Assembly: GCA_035502855.1 (NCBI GenBank)
Contig: DATJTX010000031.1
Span: 124,001 to 188,000, forward strand
Direction of reading: 5' to 3'
DNA: 64,000 nucleotides
Origin: Candidatus Baltobacteraceae bacterium
GTDB taxonomy: Bacteria; Vulcanimicrobiota; Vulcanimicrobiia; Vulcanimicrobiales; Vulcanimicrobiaceae
Within the stretch, counting starts at the first letter, position 1; each line of letters opens with the position of its first letter. Shown here in pieces: positions 33,384 to 41,102 of the stretch. The notes under the pieces were generated by a model. It was not told the DNA's origin. It did no database searches and saw only the letters and a program-made list of their open reading frames with translations. A program made the position numbers and the translations under genes.

Positions 33384-35023
33384 CACTTGCGCTCGCGCTG
33401 ACCGCCGTCTGCGCAAACGGGTGCATGCGCGTGCAGCCGGCGGGCTCGGGCGAAGCGCATGCGTGGACGAAGCCGGGCGTTCTGCGAATCGGCGAAGCGT
33501 ACGACGTTCGCTCGCTCAACCCCGCCCTCGATAACAGCGCGATCACGCTCGATCTCTCGATGTTCGTCTTCTCCTACGCCGTGCGGTACGACGGGAAAGG
33601 CAATCCGGTGCCGGACGCGTTGCGCGAGGTTCCCACCATCGCGAACGGCGACGTGAGCAAAGACGGGCGCACGCTGATCTACAAATTACGCCCGAACATC
33701 CGCTGGCAGGACGGCAAAGCACTGACCTGTGCCGACTTGAGGTTTACGTGGCGTTACGTGATGGACCCGAAGACGAACGTTTCCATCACCGACGGCTACC
33801 GCGACATCGGGTCCATCGACTGCCGCACACCCGACGTCGCCGTCATCCACATGAAGCGCCTGTATGCACCGTTTCTCGAGCAGCTCTGGGGCGTCAACGG
33901 CAGCACGCCGATTCTGCCGGAGCACATTCTGGCGCCGTACGTTGCAGCGGGAACGCAGAATTCCGCGCCTTTCAACGCGATGCCGATCGGCAGCGGGCCC
34001 TTCCGGGTGATCCAGTGGGAGCGCGGCACGGTCATTCGGCTCGCGGCGAACCCCGCGTATTTTCTGGGCAAACCGAAGCTGAACGAAGTCGACGTCTACT
34101 CCGAACCCGACGAGAACACGCTCGAGACGCAGCTTCAGACGCATGCGCTCGACATGGTCGCGCGCGGGACGGCGATCAACTGGCCGCGCTATCAGGCCTT
34201 GGCCGCAAACCCGGCCAACGGTTTGCGCGCCATCACCACCGATTCGTATGCGTACGATCACATCGACTTCAACCTGCACAATCCGATTCTCGCCGATCTG
34301 ACCGTGCGGCGCGCGCTCGCCTACGCGACCGATCGGCCGGAAATCATCGCGAAGATCATGCACGGCGCCGAAACGCCGTCGGATGGTCCCGAGAACCCGG
34401 AGCTCTCCTGGGCGTATACCGCCGACACCGTCCACTATCCGTACGATCCCGCCAAAGCACGGGCGCTGCTCGAAAGCGACGGCTGGCATGCCGGTCCGGG
34501 CGGCGTGCGCGTCAAGAACGGGCGGCGGCTCGAATTCAACCTCAGCACGCAGACCGAAGCGACGATGGGCAAGGCGATTCAAGAGGTCGTGCAGCGCGAG
34601 TGGCACGACGTCGGCGTGCAGGCCGATGTCAAGAACTATCCGACCGCCGAGATGTTCGCGAACGGTCCCGATTCGGTGCTCTTGGGCGGCCATTACGATG
34701 CGGCGATCTTCGGCTGGTTCGGCGCGCCGGATCCCGACCTCGATCCGCTCTACTCGGCCGACAACCTCGCGCCGCGCGGGCAGAACTCACTTTTCTGGGT
34801 CAATCCGCTCGCAACGAAGGCGCTGGAAGACGCGCTGACGACGATCGACCAGAGCAAGCGCAAGGCGGACTACGTCATCTTTCAACAGCAGCTCGCGCTC
34901 GACGTTCCGACGATCATCATCGGATTCCGCAAGCTGCCCTATGCGTACAACACCGACCTGCAGGGCTTCGATCCTTCGCCCGTGATCTCACCGTTCTGGA
35001 ACCCGTGGGAGTACTCCATATGA
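33365..35023 (+). CDS. ABC transporter family 5 substrate-binding lipoprotein (first copy)
   Basis: 552 residues from TTG 33365, with GAAGG just upstream and a short overlap with the preceding gene. Lipoprotein signal LALALALTAVCANGC. The SBP_bac_5 fold is clear: VLRIGEAYDVRSLNPAL, YKLRPNIRWQDGKALTCADL, GSGPFRVIQWERG, RRALAYATDRPEII. The family binds peptides, nickel, sugars or heme at the membrane for an ABC importer. No permease or ATPase is in the window. It shares the layout of the next gene, indicating an old duplication. Confidence 0.92.
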   Translation: MRSGALALALALTAVCANGCMRVQPAGSGEAHAWTKPGVLRIGEAYDVRSLNPALDNSAITLDLSMFVFSYAVRYDGKGNPVPDALREVPTIANGDVSKDGRTLIYKLRPNIRWQDGKALTCADLRFTWRYVMDPKTNVSITDGYRDIGSIDCRTPDVAVIHMKRLYAPFLEQLWGVNGSTPILPEHILAPYVAAGTQNSAPFNAMPIGSGPFRVIQWERGTVIRLAANPAYFLGKPKLNEVDVYSEPDENTLETQLQTHALDMVARGTAINWPRYQALAANPANGLRAITTDSYAYDHIDFNLHNPILADLTVRRALAYATDRPEIIAKIMHGAETPSDGPENPELSWAYTADTVHYPYDPAKARALLESDGWHAGPGGVRVKNGRRLEFNLSTQTEATMGKAIQEVVQREWHDVGVQADVKNYPTAEMFANGPDSVLLGGHYDAAIFGWFGAPDPDLDPLYSADNLAPRGQNSLFWVNPLATKALEDALTTIDQSKRKADYVIFQQQLALDVPTIIIGFRKLPYAYNTDLQGFDPSPVISPFWNPWEYSI

Positions 35024-36651
35024 AGCGTTTTGCCGCCGCGCTCATCTCGAGCGCACTGCTGTTGTGTGCCTGTACCAAAGTCTCGCAGACGGGAGAGGGA
35101 GGACGCGCTAACTCGTGGACCGTGCCGCACGTGCTGCGCTACGCCGATGCCGCCGACGTCGATACGCTCAACCCGATGTTCAGCCAGGAGTTGACCGTCG
35201 GCTACATGTCCTCACTGACCGCCGCGTGGCTGGTCAAATGGGATGAACACAACCTGCCGTATCCGGAGCTGGCGACCGAGGTCCCGACGCAGGCGAACGG
35301 CGGGGTGAGCAAAGACGGCCTTACCATTACCTACCACCTGCGCAAGGGGTTGCGCTGGTCGGACGGTGCGCCGCTGAACGCCGATGACGTCGTGTGGACG
35401 TATCACATGATCATGAATCCGGCCACCAACGTCGAGAGCCGCACCGGTTGGGACCGGATCGTCAAGGTCGACGAGCCCGACAAATACACCATCGTCTTTC
35501 ACCTGAGCAAGCCGTACGCGCCGTTCGTGGTCACGTTCTTTTCCAGCACCGGCGGCAACCCGTCGATCCTGCCGAAGCATCTGCTGGCGAAGTATTCCAA
35601 TATCAATCACGTGCCGTTCAACGCGCTGCCGGTCGGCGCCGGCCCGTTCAAATACAAGGAGTGGCTTCGTTCGCAGCGCGTGGTGATGGTTCCGAACCCG
35701 TACTATTTCCGCGGCCGGCCGAAGCTCAAGGAAATCGACTTCGAGATCATCCCGAACCGCGATACGATCTTCACCCAGCTCTCGGCTCACGAACTCGACA
35801 TGTGGGTGCATGTCGGCGGCGCGTACTACGCGCGCATGAACGAGTTGAGCGGCTTCGCCGCGCTGCGCCAGCCGACGTATCAGTGGGGGCACATCGACTT
35901 CAACCTCACCCGTCCGGCACTGGCCGATCCGGTCGTGCGTCATGCCATCGAATTGGCGACCGATCGAAAAACGATCATCCAGAAATTTGCGCGCGGCGTC
36001 GGCATCCTGCAAGAAGGCGTCGCTCCGCAGATCGCGCCGTACTACGATCCGAACATTCCGCTGGTGCCGTACGATATCGCGCAGGCAAACAAGCTGCTCG
36101 ATGCCGACGGCTGGAAACGCGGATCCGATGGCATCCGCGAGAAGAACGGGGTCAAGCTCGACCTCACATTCGCGGCGATCGTGGGGTTGGTCAACGTTGA
36201 CCACATCATCGAATATCTGCAGTCGACGTGGAAGCAGATCGGCGTTGGGATCGAAGTACGGCATTATCCCGATCCGATGTTCTTTGCGCCGTACGCCGCC
36301 GGCGGCATCCTCTATAACGGCAAGTGGGACATCACGCTCTTCAACTGGGTCGACGATCCGATCGGCGATTTCTCGTTCGAATACGGCTGCGATCAGATTC
36401 CGCCGGCGGGGCAAAACGATCTGCACTGGTGCGATCCCAAGGCGAACGCCGCGATCCATGCGCTGTACGGCCATTACGACCAGGCGCAGCGCAACGCCGA
36501 CGACCGGATCGTCTTCGAACAACTCGCCAAAGACCGGCCGCAGATCACGCTCGAAGGCGTTCAGGAAGTCTACATCTACAACAAAGACCTAAAGGGCTTC
36601 CACCCCAACGGCGTCTCGCCGTTCGACAACTTCATGAACGTCGACATCTGA
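35020..36651 (+). CDS. ABC transporter family 5 substrate-binding lipoprotein (second copy)
   Basis: 543 residues from ATG 35020 (ATGA overlap). Lipoprotein signal ISSALLLCACTKV. SBP_bac_5 features are HVLRYADAADVDTLNPMF, LRKGLRWSDGAPLNADDVVW, VGAGPFKYKEWLRS and RHAIELATDRKTII. It is similar in length and order of motifs to the upstream gene but well diverged, so ligands may differ. Its 3' end overlaps the opposing membrane-protein gene by 63 bases. The operon running from 29476 ends here. Confidence 0.92.
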   Translation: MKRFAAALISSALLLCACTKVSQTGEGGRANSWTVPHVLRYADAADVDTLNPMFSQELTVGYMSSLTAAWLVKWDEHNLPYPELATEVPTQANGGVSKDGLTITYHLRKGLRWSDGAPLNADDVVWTYHMIMNPATNVESRTGWDRIVKVDEPDKYTIVFHLSKPYAPFVVTFFSSTGGNPSILPKHLLAKYSNINHVPFNALPVGAGPFKYKEWLRSQRVVMVPNPYYFRGRPKLKEIDFEIIPNRDTIFTQLSAHELDMWVHVGGAYYARMNELSGFAALRQPTYQWGHIDFNLTRPALADPVVRHAIELATDRKTIIQKFARGVGILQEGVAPQIAPYYDPNIPLVPYDIAQANKLLDADGWKRGSDGIREKNGVKLDLTFAAIVGLVNVDHIIEYLQSTWKQIGVGIEVRHYPDPMFFAPYAAGGILYNGKWDITLFNWVDDPIGDFSFEYGCDQIPPAGQNDLHWCDPKANAAIHALYGHYDQAQRNADDRIVFEQLAKDRPQITLEGVQEVYIYNKDLKGFHPNGVSPFDNFMNVDI

Positions 36652-37998
36652 GGCTCGTGCGAGCAGCGCGAAGAGCAGCGCGCAGCCGGCGAGCGGGATG
36701 CAGCGCAGCAACGCGCTGACGGGGTTTGGCGAAAGTAATCCCGTTGCGGCGAGCTCGGCGTGCCAAACGACCGCGGCGGTGCCCGCTCCACGCCCGGCGA
36801 GGCCCGGAAAATCGTCGGGCCAGTTCGGGATCGGATGCGTCGTACCGAGCCACGCGGCGATGGCAACCAACGCGACGCTCGCGACCGCGACCAGCATCAC
36901 GCGCGCATCGATGCGCGGGAGGATGGCGAGGCAAACGGCGATCAGCGCGCAGCCGAGCACGACGTCTTGAGCGTAGGCGTGTGGGGCTTGCGCGAAGTCG
37001 AGCCAGTTGGCGCCGATCGCGACCGTCGCGGCGAGCGCCGCGCCGCGCAGCCGTGCATGCACGCCGCGCAGCACGATCATCGCCGGCGCGAAGAGTGCGG
37101 CGAAATCGTGCCCGTGAAAGTAGCCGCACGCGAACGGCAACGCGCACGAGATCGCGACAAAGCCGAACCGTTGGTCGCGCGCGCGCCATGCTAGAACGAT
37201 CGCCGCTGCGGCGGCAACGACCGCGGCCGCGATTGCGATCGCATGCGCCGCCGGCGCGCTCGCGCCGAAGCCGGCCGCGATCGCCGCGGGCGTGAACTGC
37301 AGGACCGAATCACGTTCCGCTGCGGATTGCGCTGCGAGCAGATGCGCGTAGAAGAGCGGCCAACGCGGTCCACGCACGATCGCGCCGCATGCGTAGAGCG
37401 CTGCGATCCCGAGCGCGAGCCACCGCGCGCCGCGGCGGAACGCGGCGAATAACCCGAGGGCGGCGTTCGGCTGAAATGCCAGCGCGACGAACGAGCCCGC
37501 GGTCAACGCCGCCGGCGTACGAAGAGCGAGCGCCAGCGCCGCGGCCGCAGCCCCGGCGAGCGCGGTTTGGCCGAGCGCGATCGCGCTCGTAATCGGCGTG
37601 AACGCGAGCGCGGCGAGGGCGACGCAGAGGAAATCGAAGGGAGCGCGCACGCGCGCGAGCATCGTCGAGCCCACCGTGAGCGCGAGCAGCGCGAAAATCA
37701 GGAGCGAACGCCAGAGCGCGTTCGCCGCCGGTTCCGGCAAGCGTGCCAAAGCGAGCCAGAACGGGAGCGCGGGCGGCATTCCCACGAACGGCATCATCGC
37801 ACCGCGCGGCAGTGCGTTCTCATGCGCGGCAATCGCAGCGGAGTACGGATCGCGCCCGTCGAGCCGGGTTTCGCCGGCGGCCCGGAAGACGCCGAAGTCG
37901 CGCAACGCGCCGCCCGTGCTCTCGGCCGGCCGCAGCGCCATCAGCCCGATCGCGATCAGAGTCGCGGCCAGCGCGGCGCAGCCGATGCGAACGTTCAC
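36589..37998 (-). CDS. GT87-like (DUF2029) polyprenol-dependent glycosyltransferase
   Basis: 469 residues, strongly alanine-rich, with about ten to twelve membrane helices. The N-terminal loop RDFGVFRAAGETRLDGRDPY resembles the DF.vY..a...l..G.dpY signature of GT87/mannosyltransferase-like GT-C enzymes, with the catalytic Asp in the first extracytoplasmic loop. These transfer a sugar from a polyprenyl carrier outside the membrane. The gene overlaps the last 63 bases of the binding-protein gene tail to tail, and its ATG overlaps the next minus-strand stop by 4 bases. Confidence 0.75.
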   Translation of the reverse strand: MNVRIGCAALAATLIAIGLMALRPAESTGGALRDFGVFRAAGETRLDGRDPYSAAIAAHENALPRGAMMPFVGMPPALPFWLALARLPEPAANALWRSLLIFALLALTVGSTMLARVRAPFDFLCVALAALAFTPITSAIALGQTALAGAAAAALALALRTPAALTAGSFVALAFQPNAALGLFAAFRRGARWLALGIAALYACGAIVRGPRWPLFYAHLLAAQSAAERDSVLQFTPAAIAAGFGASAPAAHAIAIAAAVVAAAAAIVLAWRARDQRFGFVAISCALPFACGYFHGHDFAALFAPAMIVLRGVHARLRGAALAATVAIGANWLDFAQAPHAYAQDVVLGCALIAVCLAILPRIDARVMLVAVASVALVAIAAWLGTTHPIPNWPDDFPGLAGRGAGTAAVVWHAELAATGLLSPNPVSALLRCIPLAGCALLFALLARASDVDVHEVVERRDAVGVEAL

Positions 37999-38552
37999 TC
38001 GCGCAGCGTGTAGAGAGCCAGCCGTTCGATGACGCCGTCGTTGCCCATCGCGTAGGCTGCGCCGCCGGGAAAGCGCGCTTCGAACATCTCGGCGTAGGGT
38101 CCGATGCGCGTCGGCATGCCGGCCATGTGCCCGAAATGCTCCGGCAGCGCGGTAAGCTGCATGCCGACTTCGATCTCGCCGGGAATCAGGCGAAAGTGCG
38201 CGTCCTGCGGCTCGAGCTTGGGCGCGCGGTCGACCTTGGGGAGATAGAGTTCCGCCGACGCGAGCCGTTGCTTCGAATAAAAGATGCTCAAGAGCAAACG
38301 TGCGCCGTCTCGGCCGCGCACGCCGTACGTGTGCCAGCCTCGCGTCGGGTAACTGAAAGCGATCCCGAGTTGCCGCTCGACCATCACTTTGGTCGTGGTG
38401 TTGACGTCGAGCGCCAGCGATTCGCTGAACATGAGGATCGGTTTATCGGCCGGCGGCGGCGGCGCGTGCTCTTTCTGATGCTGCCGTTCGTAGATATTGG
38501 CAAGGATTTCGACCGCGCGCTGCATCGCGAAATCCGGCGGTTTCTCGCTCAT
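37995..38552 (-). CDS. Hypothetical protein, 185 aa
   Basis: From ATG 38552 (GGAA upstream), overlapping the M50 protease stop by 4 bases. Soluble, with no signal peptide. It begins with a helix (FAMQRAVEILANIYERQHQ) and continues as alternating strands (LSIFYSKQRLASAELYLPKV). Not recognised. Coupling to a site-2 protease and a GT-C enzyme suggests a shared operon, but nothing shows its job. A longer upstream frame lies antisense/out of frame over the protease gene and is rejected. Confidence 0.65.
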   Translation of the reverse strand: MSEKPPDFAMQRAVEILANIYERQHQKEHAPPPPADKPILMFSESLALDVNTTTKVMVERQLGIAFSYPTRGWHTYGVRGRDGARLLLSIFYSKQRLASAELYLPKVDRAPKLEPQDAHFRLIPGEIEVGMQLTALPEHFGHMAGMPTRIGPYAEMFEARFPGGAAYAMGNDGVIERLALYTLRE

Positions 38553-39415
38553 AACGTTCCGGTCGAAGGCGGCGCGGTTGAAGGTAGCGCGGTTGAAGGA
38601 AGCGCGGTTGAAGGAAGCGCGGCGTGCGCCTGTCCGAGCACGTAGAGCAAACCGAGGACGGTGGCGAGGTACCAGAGTCCCACCCGCGCCCGCGCGGCGT
38701 TGGTCATCGCCGCGGCGCGCGGATCGGGTTTGCCGCGCAGCGCGGCGATCATCACGGGAAATCCGAGCAGCGCGATGAGCAGCACGAAGATGATCGGAAC
38801 GTGAAGGAAAACCGCGGCAGCCACGAATGCGAGCGCTCCCGCGATCCACAGCGGCGGCCACACCGCGCCGATCACGCGGCCGCCGTCGAACGGCGGCACC
38901 GGCAGCATGTTGAACAGATTGAGGAACGCGCAGATATCGGCGCTCGCAAACCAGAATCGATCGTCATTTGCAAGCCCGACGGCGTAACAACAACCCGCCA
39001 GGACCAGACCGGTGACCGGCCCTGCGAGCGCGATGTACGCGTCCGATTCGAGATCCGGGGCGAGCGCACCGGCCGTGTATGCACCCAGAAAGGGTACGAA
39101 CACCGGTGCGCGCACCGGCAGTCCATAGGCGCGATAGGCGAAGTAGTGCCCGAGCTCGTGTGCGGCGATCACCAGCACGAGCACGATGCCGATGCGCCAG
39201 CCGAAGAATGCGACGTAAAGCAAGAGCGAGAGTATGAACGTCCAGCTCAGCGCGAAGAACTTCAAACCGACGAGCAAGAATTTGAACTTGAGCGCGAGCG
39301 CGGCGATCGTCGCGGCCGTGGCGCCGAGCGCGCCGGCTCGGCGCTGCTTGCGCGGCTGAGCCGGTTCTGGCTGCGGCGGTTCATACTCGCCCTCGAGGGG
39401 TTCGCGCTCGTGCAT
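38549..39415 (-). CDS. Site-2 protease family (M50) metallopeptidase
   Basis: 288 residues from ATG 39415. An acidic/proline N-terminus is followed by about six membrane helices. The zinc site AAHELGHYF (H86, E87, H90) and the third ligand motif NMLPVPPFDGG (D177) are present. This protease class cuts within membranes, often releasing anti-sigma factors or processing signal remnants. The C-terminus carries four ALPST/APPST-type pentapeptides encoded by a 15-bp tandem repeat (38561-38620). Confidence 0.92.
   Translation of the reverse strand: MHEREPLEGEYEPPQPEPAQPRKQRRAGALGATAATIAALALKFKFLLVGLKFFALSWTFILSLLLYVAFFGWRIGIVLVLVIAAHELGHYFAYRAYGLPVRAPVFVPFLGAYTAGALAPDLESDAYIALAGPVTGLVLAGCCYAVGLANDDRFWFASADICAFLNLFNMLPVPPFDGGRVIGAVWPPLWIAGALAFVAAAVFLHVPIIFVLLIALLGFPVMIAALRGKPDPRAAAMTNAARARVGLWYLATVLGLLYVLGQAHAALPSTALPSTALPSTAPPSTGTL
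38561..38620. repeat. 15-bp tandem repeat, four units, in the M50 gene
   Basis: Units begin at 38561, 38576, 38591 and 38606. The last two are identical (GGTTGAAGGAAGCGC) and the first two differ by two to four bases. Read on the minus strand it encodes Ala-Leu-Pro-Ser-Thr repeats at the protease C-terminus, just before the next start codon. Copy number could vary between strains without frameshift. Confidence 0.85.
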
Positions 39416-39422
39416 GACGGGC

Positions 39423-40439
39423 CTAGATCCAGACCTCGCACGACCCTTCGTACACGTGATCGTAGAGCGTCTTCGGATCGGGTGAAGGTTCGCGCTCGAC
39501 CGCGTCGGTCGCAGCATTGACGCGGGCTGCAATCGCCGCGCGCATTTCCTCGATGCGCTCGCGGGTGATGATGCCGAGACCGATCAGGCGCGCCTCGAAC
39601 CGCGGCACCGGATCGTTGACGCGCTGCTCCGCTACCTCTTCGCGCGTGCGATACGTGCGTTCGTCGTCGTCGGTCGTGTGCGAAAGAAATCGGTAGCACA
39701 TCGCTTCGACGATCGTCGGGCCCCCGCCGGCGACCGCCTTCGCGCGAGCGCGCCGTACCGCGTCGTAGACGGCTACCGGATCGAATCCGTCGACCACCAC
39801 GCCTTCGATGCCGTAACCTTGAGCGCGTGCCGCGACGCTGGGATTGGCCATCTGCTTCGAAATCGGGGTCGAGATCGCCCATTGATTGTTCTCGCAGAGA
39901 AACACGACCGGCACCTGGTGGATCGCCGCGAAGTTGATCGACTCGTGCCACTCGCCCTCGCTGGTCGAACCCTCGCCGAATTGGCAGAGCACTATCCGGT
40001 CGCGCTCGCCGCGATGCTTGATCGCATAGGCGGCGCCGACCGCATGCGGACACTGCGCGGCAAGAATCGAAGAAATCGTCGCGATGCCCTTCGCCTTGTC
40101 GGTCACGTGATTGATGATCGACTTCCCGCCGGTCGTGTCGGTCGCGCGGGCAAACTGCGAACGAAAGATATCTTCCAGCGCAAACCCGCAGGCAAGCGTG
40201 ATGCCGGTGTTGCGGTAATACGGGTAAAGCAAATCTTTGCCACGCTCGAACGCCATGCCGGCGCCGGCCTGCACCGCCTCGTGGCCCTCCGATCCCATCG
40301 CGATTCCGATCTTGCCTTGGCGATTGAGTTGGAAGCCGCGCGTATCGACCGCGCGCTGCAAGAGCATATTGGAAAGCAGCGTCACGAGTTGCTCGCTCGC
40401 GAGCGAGTCCGCAGCGGCTGCGGGACGAGTGGAAGCCAT
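39423..40439 (-). CDS. 2-oxoacid (branched-chain type) dehydrogenase E1 alpha subunit
   Basis: 338 residues of the TPP-dependent E1-alpha family. The TPP/Mg site is FGEGSTSEGEWHESINFAA with a GEG start, as in branched-chain 2-oxoacid dehydrogenases, followed by CENNQWAIS. The phosphorylation-loop-like YRFLSHTTDDDERTYR is also present. It oxidatively decarboxylates a 2-oxoacid together with an E1-beta. No E1-beta, E2 or E3 gene is adjacent, so partners must be encoded elsewhere. Its start is only 17 bases from the divergent TetR gene. Confidence 0.88.
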   Translation of the reverse strand: MASTRPAAAADSLASEQLVTLLSNMLLQRAVDTRGFQLNRQGKIGIAMGSEGHEAVQAGAGMAFERGKDLLYPYYRNTGITLACGFALEDIFRSQFARATDTTGGKSIINHVTDKAKGIATISSILAAQCPHAVGAAYAIKHRGERDRIVLCQFGEGSTSEGEWHESINFAAIHQVPVVFLCENNQWAISTPISKQMANPSVAARAQGYGIEGVVVDGFDPVAVYDAVRRARAKAVAGGGPTIVEAMCYRFLSHTTDDDERTYRTREEVAEQRVNDPVPRFEARLIGLGIITRERIEEMRAAIAARVNAATDAVEREPSPDPKTLYDHVYEGSCEVWI

Positions 40440-40456
40440 GGCTGAACTCGTTAGGG

Positions 40457-41032
40457 ATGGAAGCGCGGCGCCCCTACGATATCGATTCGGTCACCGACGT
40501 GGCTTTTCGCATCTTCGCCGAGCGCGGCTTCGATGCGGCGTCGATGGAAGACGTCGCCCGCGCCGCCGGGATCACCAAGGCGAGCATCTACCACCACGTC
40601 CCGAGCAAAGAGGCGCTGCTCGCGCGCGGGCTCGATCGCGCATTGACCGCGCTCTTTGCCGTACTCGAGGAACGGGACGCGCGCGAAGGTGCACCGCGTT
40701 CGCGCCTGGCGGCGATCGTTCGGCGCGCAGCCGAAATCACGATGTCGATGCGGGCGGAGGTCAGCGTGCTCTTCCGCGTGCGCGGCAATTCCAAGACCGA
40801 GCGTGAGGCCATGGAGCGGCGCCGCGCCTTCGACGCCTGCGTGGCCGAGTTGGTGCGCGAGGCCCAGGCGGCGGGCGAGGTGCGCGCCGATATCGAGCCG
40901 GCGATGATCGTGCGCTTGATTTTCGGGATGTCGAACTCGCTGGTCGAGTGGTACCGGCCGGGCGGTCGCACGCCTGCCGCCGCGATCGCGGCGGCCGTGG
41001 AGCGAATCGTTTTCGAAGGAATTGACGGCTGA
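40457..41032 (+). CDS. TetR-family regulator, probable repressor of the paa operon
   Basis: 191 residues. The N-terminal TetR helix-turn-helix is clear (VAFRIFAERGFDAASMEDVARAAGI, then TKASIYHHVPSKEALLARGL, about 12-57). The C-terminal ligand domain is helical. It ends 70 bases before paaZ, and a 16-bp palindrome overlaps the paaZ transcription start, so it is a PaaR-like candidate releasing DNA on phenylacetyl-CoA. The link is positional inference. Confidence 0.85.
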   Translation: MEARRPYDIDSVTDVAFRIFAERGFDAASMEDVARAAGITKASIYHHVPSKEALLARGLDRALTALFAVLEERDAREGAPRSRLAAIVRRAAEITMSMRAEVSVLFRVRGNSKTEREAMERRRAFDACVAELVREAQAAGEVRADIEPAMIVRLIFGMSNSLVEWYRPGGRTPAAAIAAAVERIVFEGIDG

Positions 41033-41051
41033 GACGCCCCGAAGGTAGAAT
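41022..41051 (+). promoter_or_regulatory. Promoter of the paa operon
   Basis: TTGACG (41022-41027) and TAGAAT (41046-41051), 18 bases apart, match sigma70 boxes at 5/6 each. The predicted start near 41058 lies just before the palindromic operator. The -35 box overlaps the last codons of the TetR gene. Confidence 0.65.
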
Positions 41052-41060
41052 TTAGGCTGA

Positions 41061-41076
41061 CCTACCGTTCGGTAGG
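41061..41076 (+). promoter_or_regulatory. Palindromic operator for the TetR/PaaR-like regulator
   Basis: CCTACCG-TT-CGGTAGG has perfect 7-bp arms with a 2-base centre. It lies at about +3 to +18 of the predicted paa transcript, where a bound TetR dimer would block initiation. The form is typical of TetR-family operators. Confidence 0.65.
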
Positions 41077-41102
41077 GCGGGAGGCGGAAGGCGGAAGGCG
41101 CA

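Noticed and set aside
33748-36651. A 967-codon open frame spanning both binding-protein genes
   Set aside because: Its first part is an arginine-rich shadow of the upstream binding-protein gene in another frame. Only the part from 35020 is real and has its own signal peptide.
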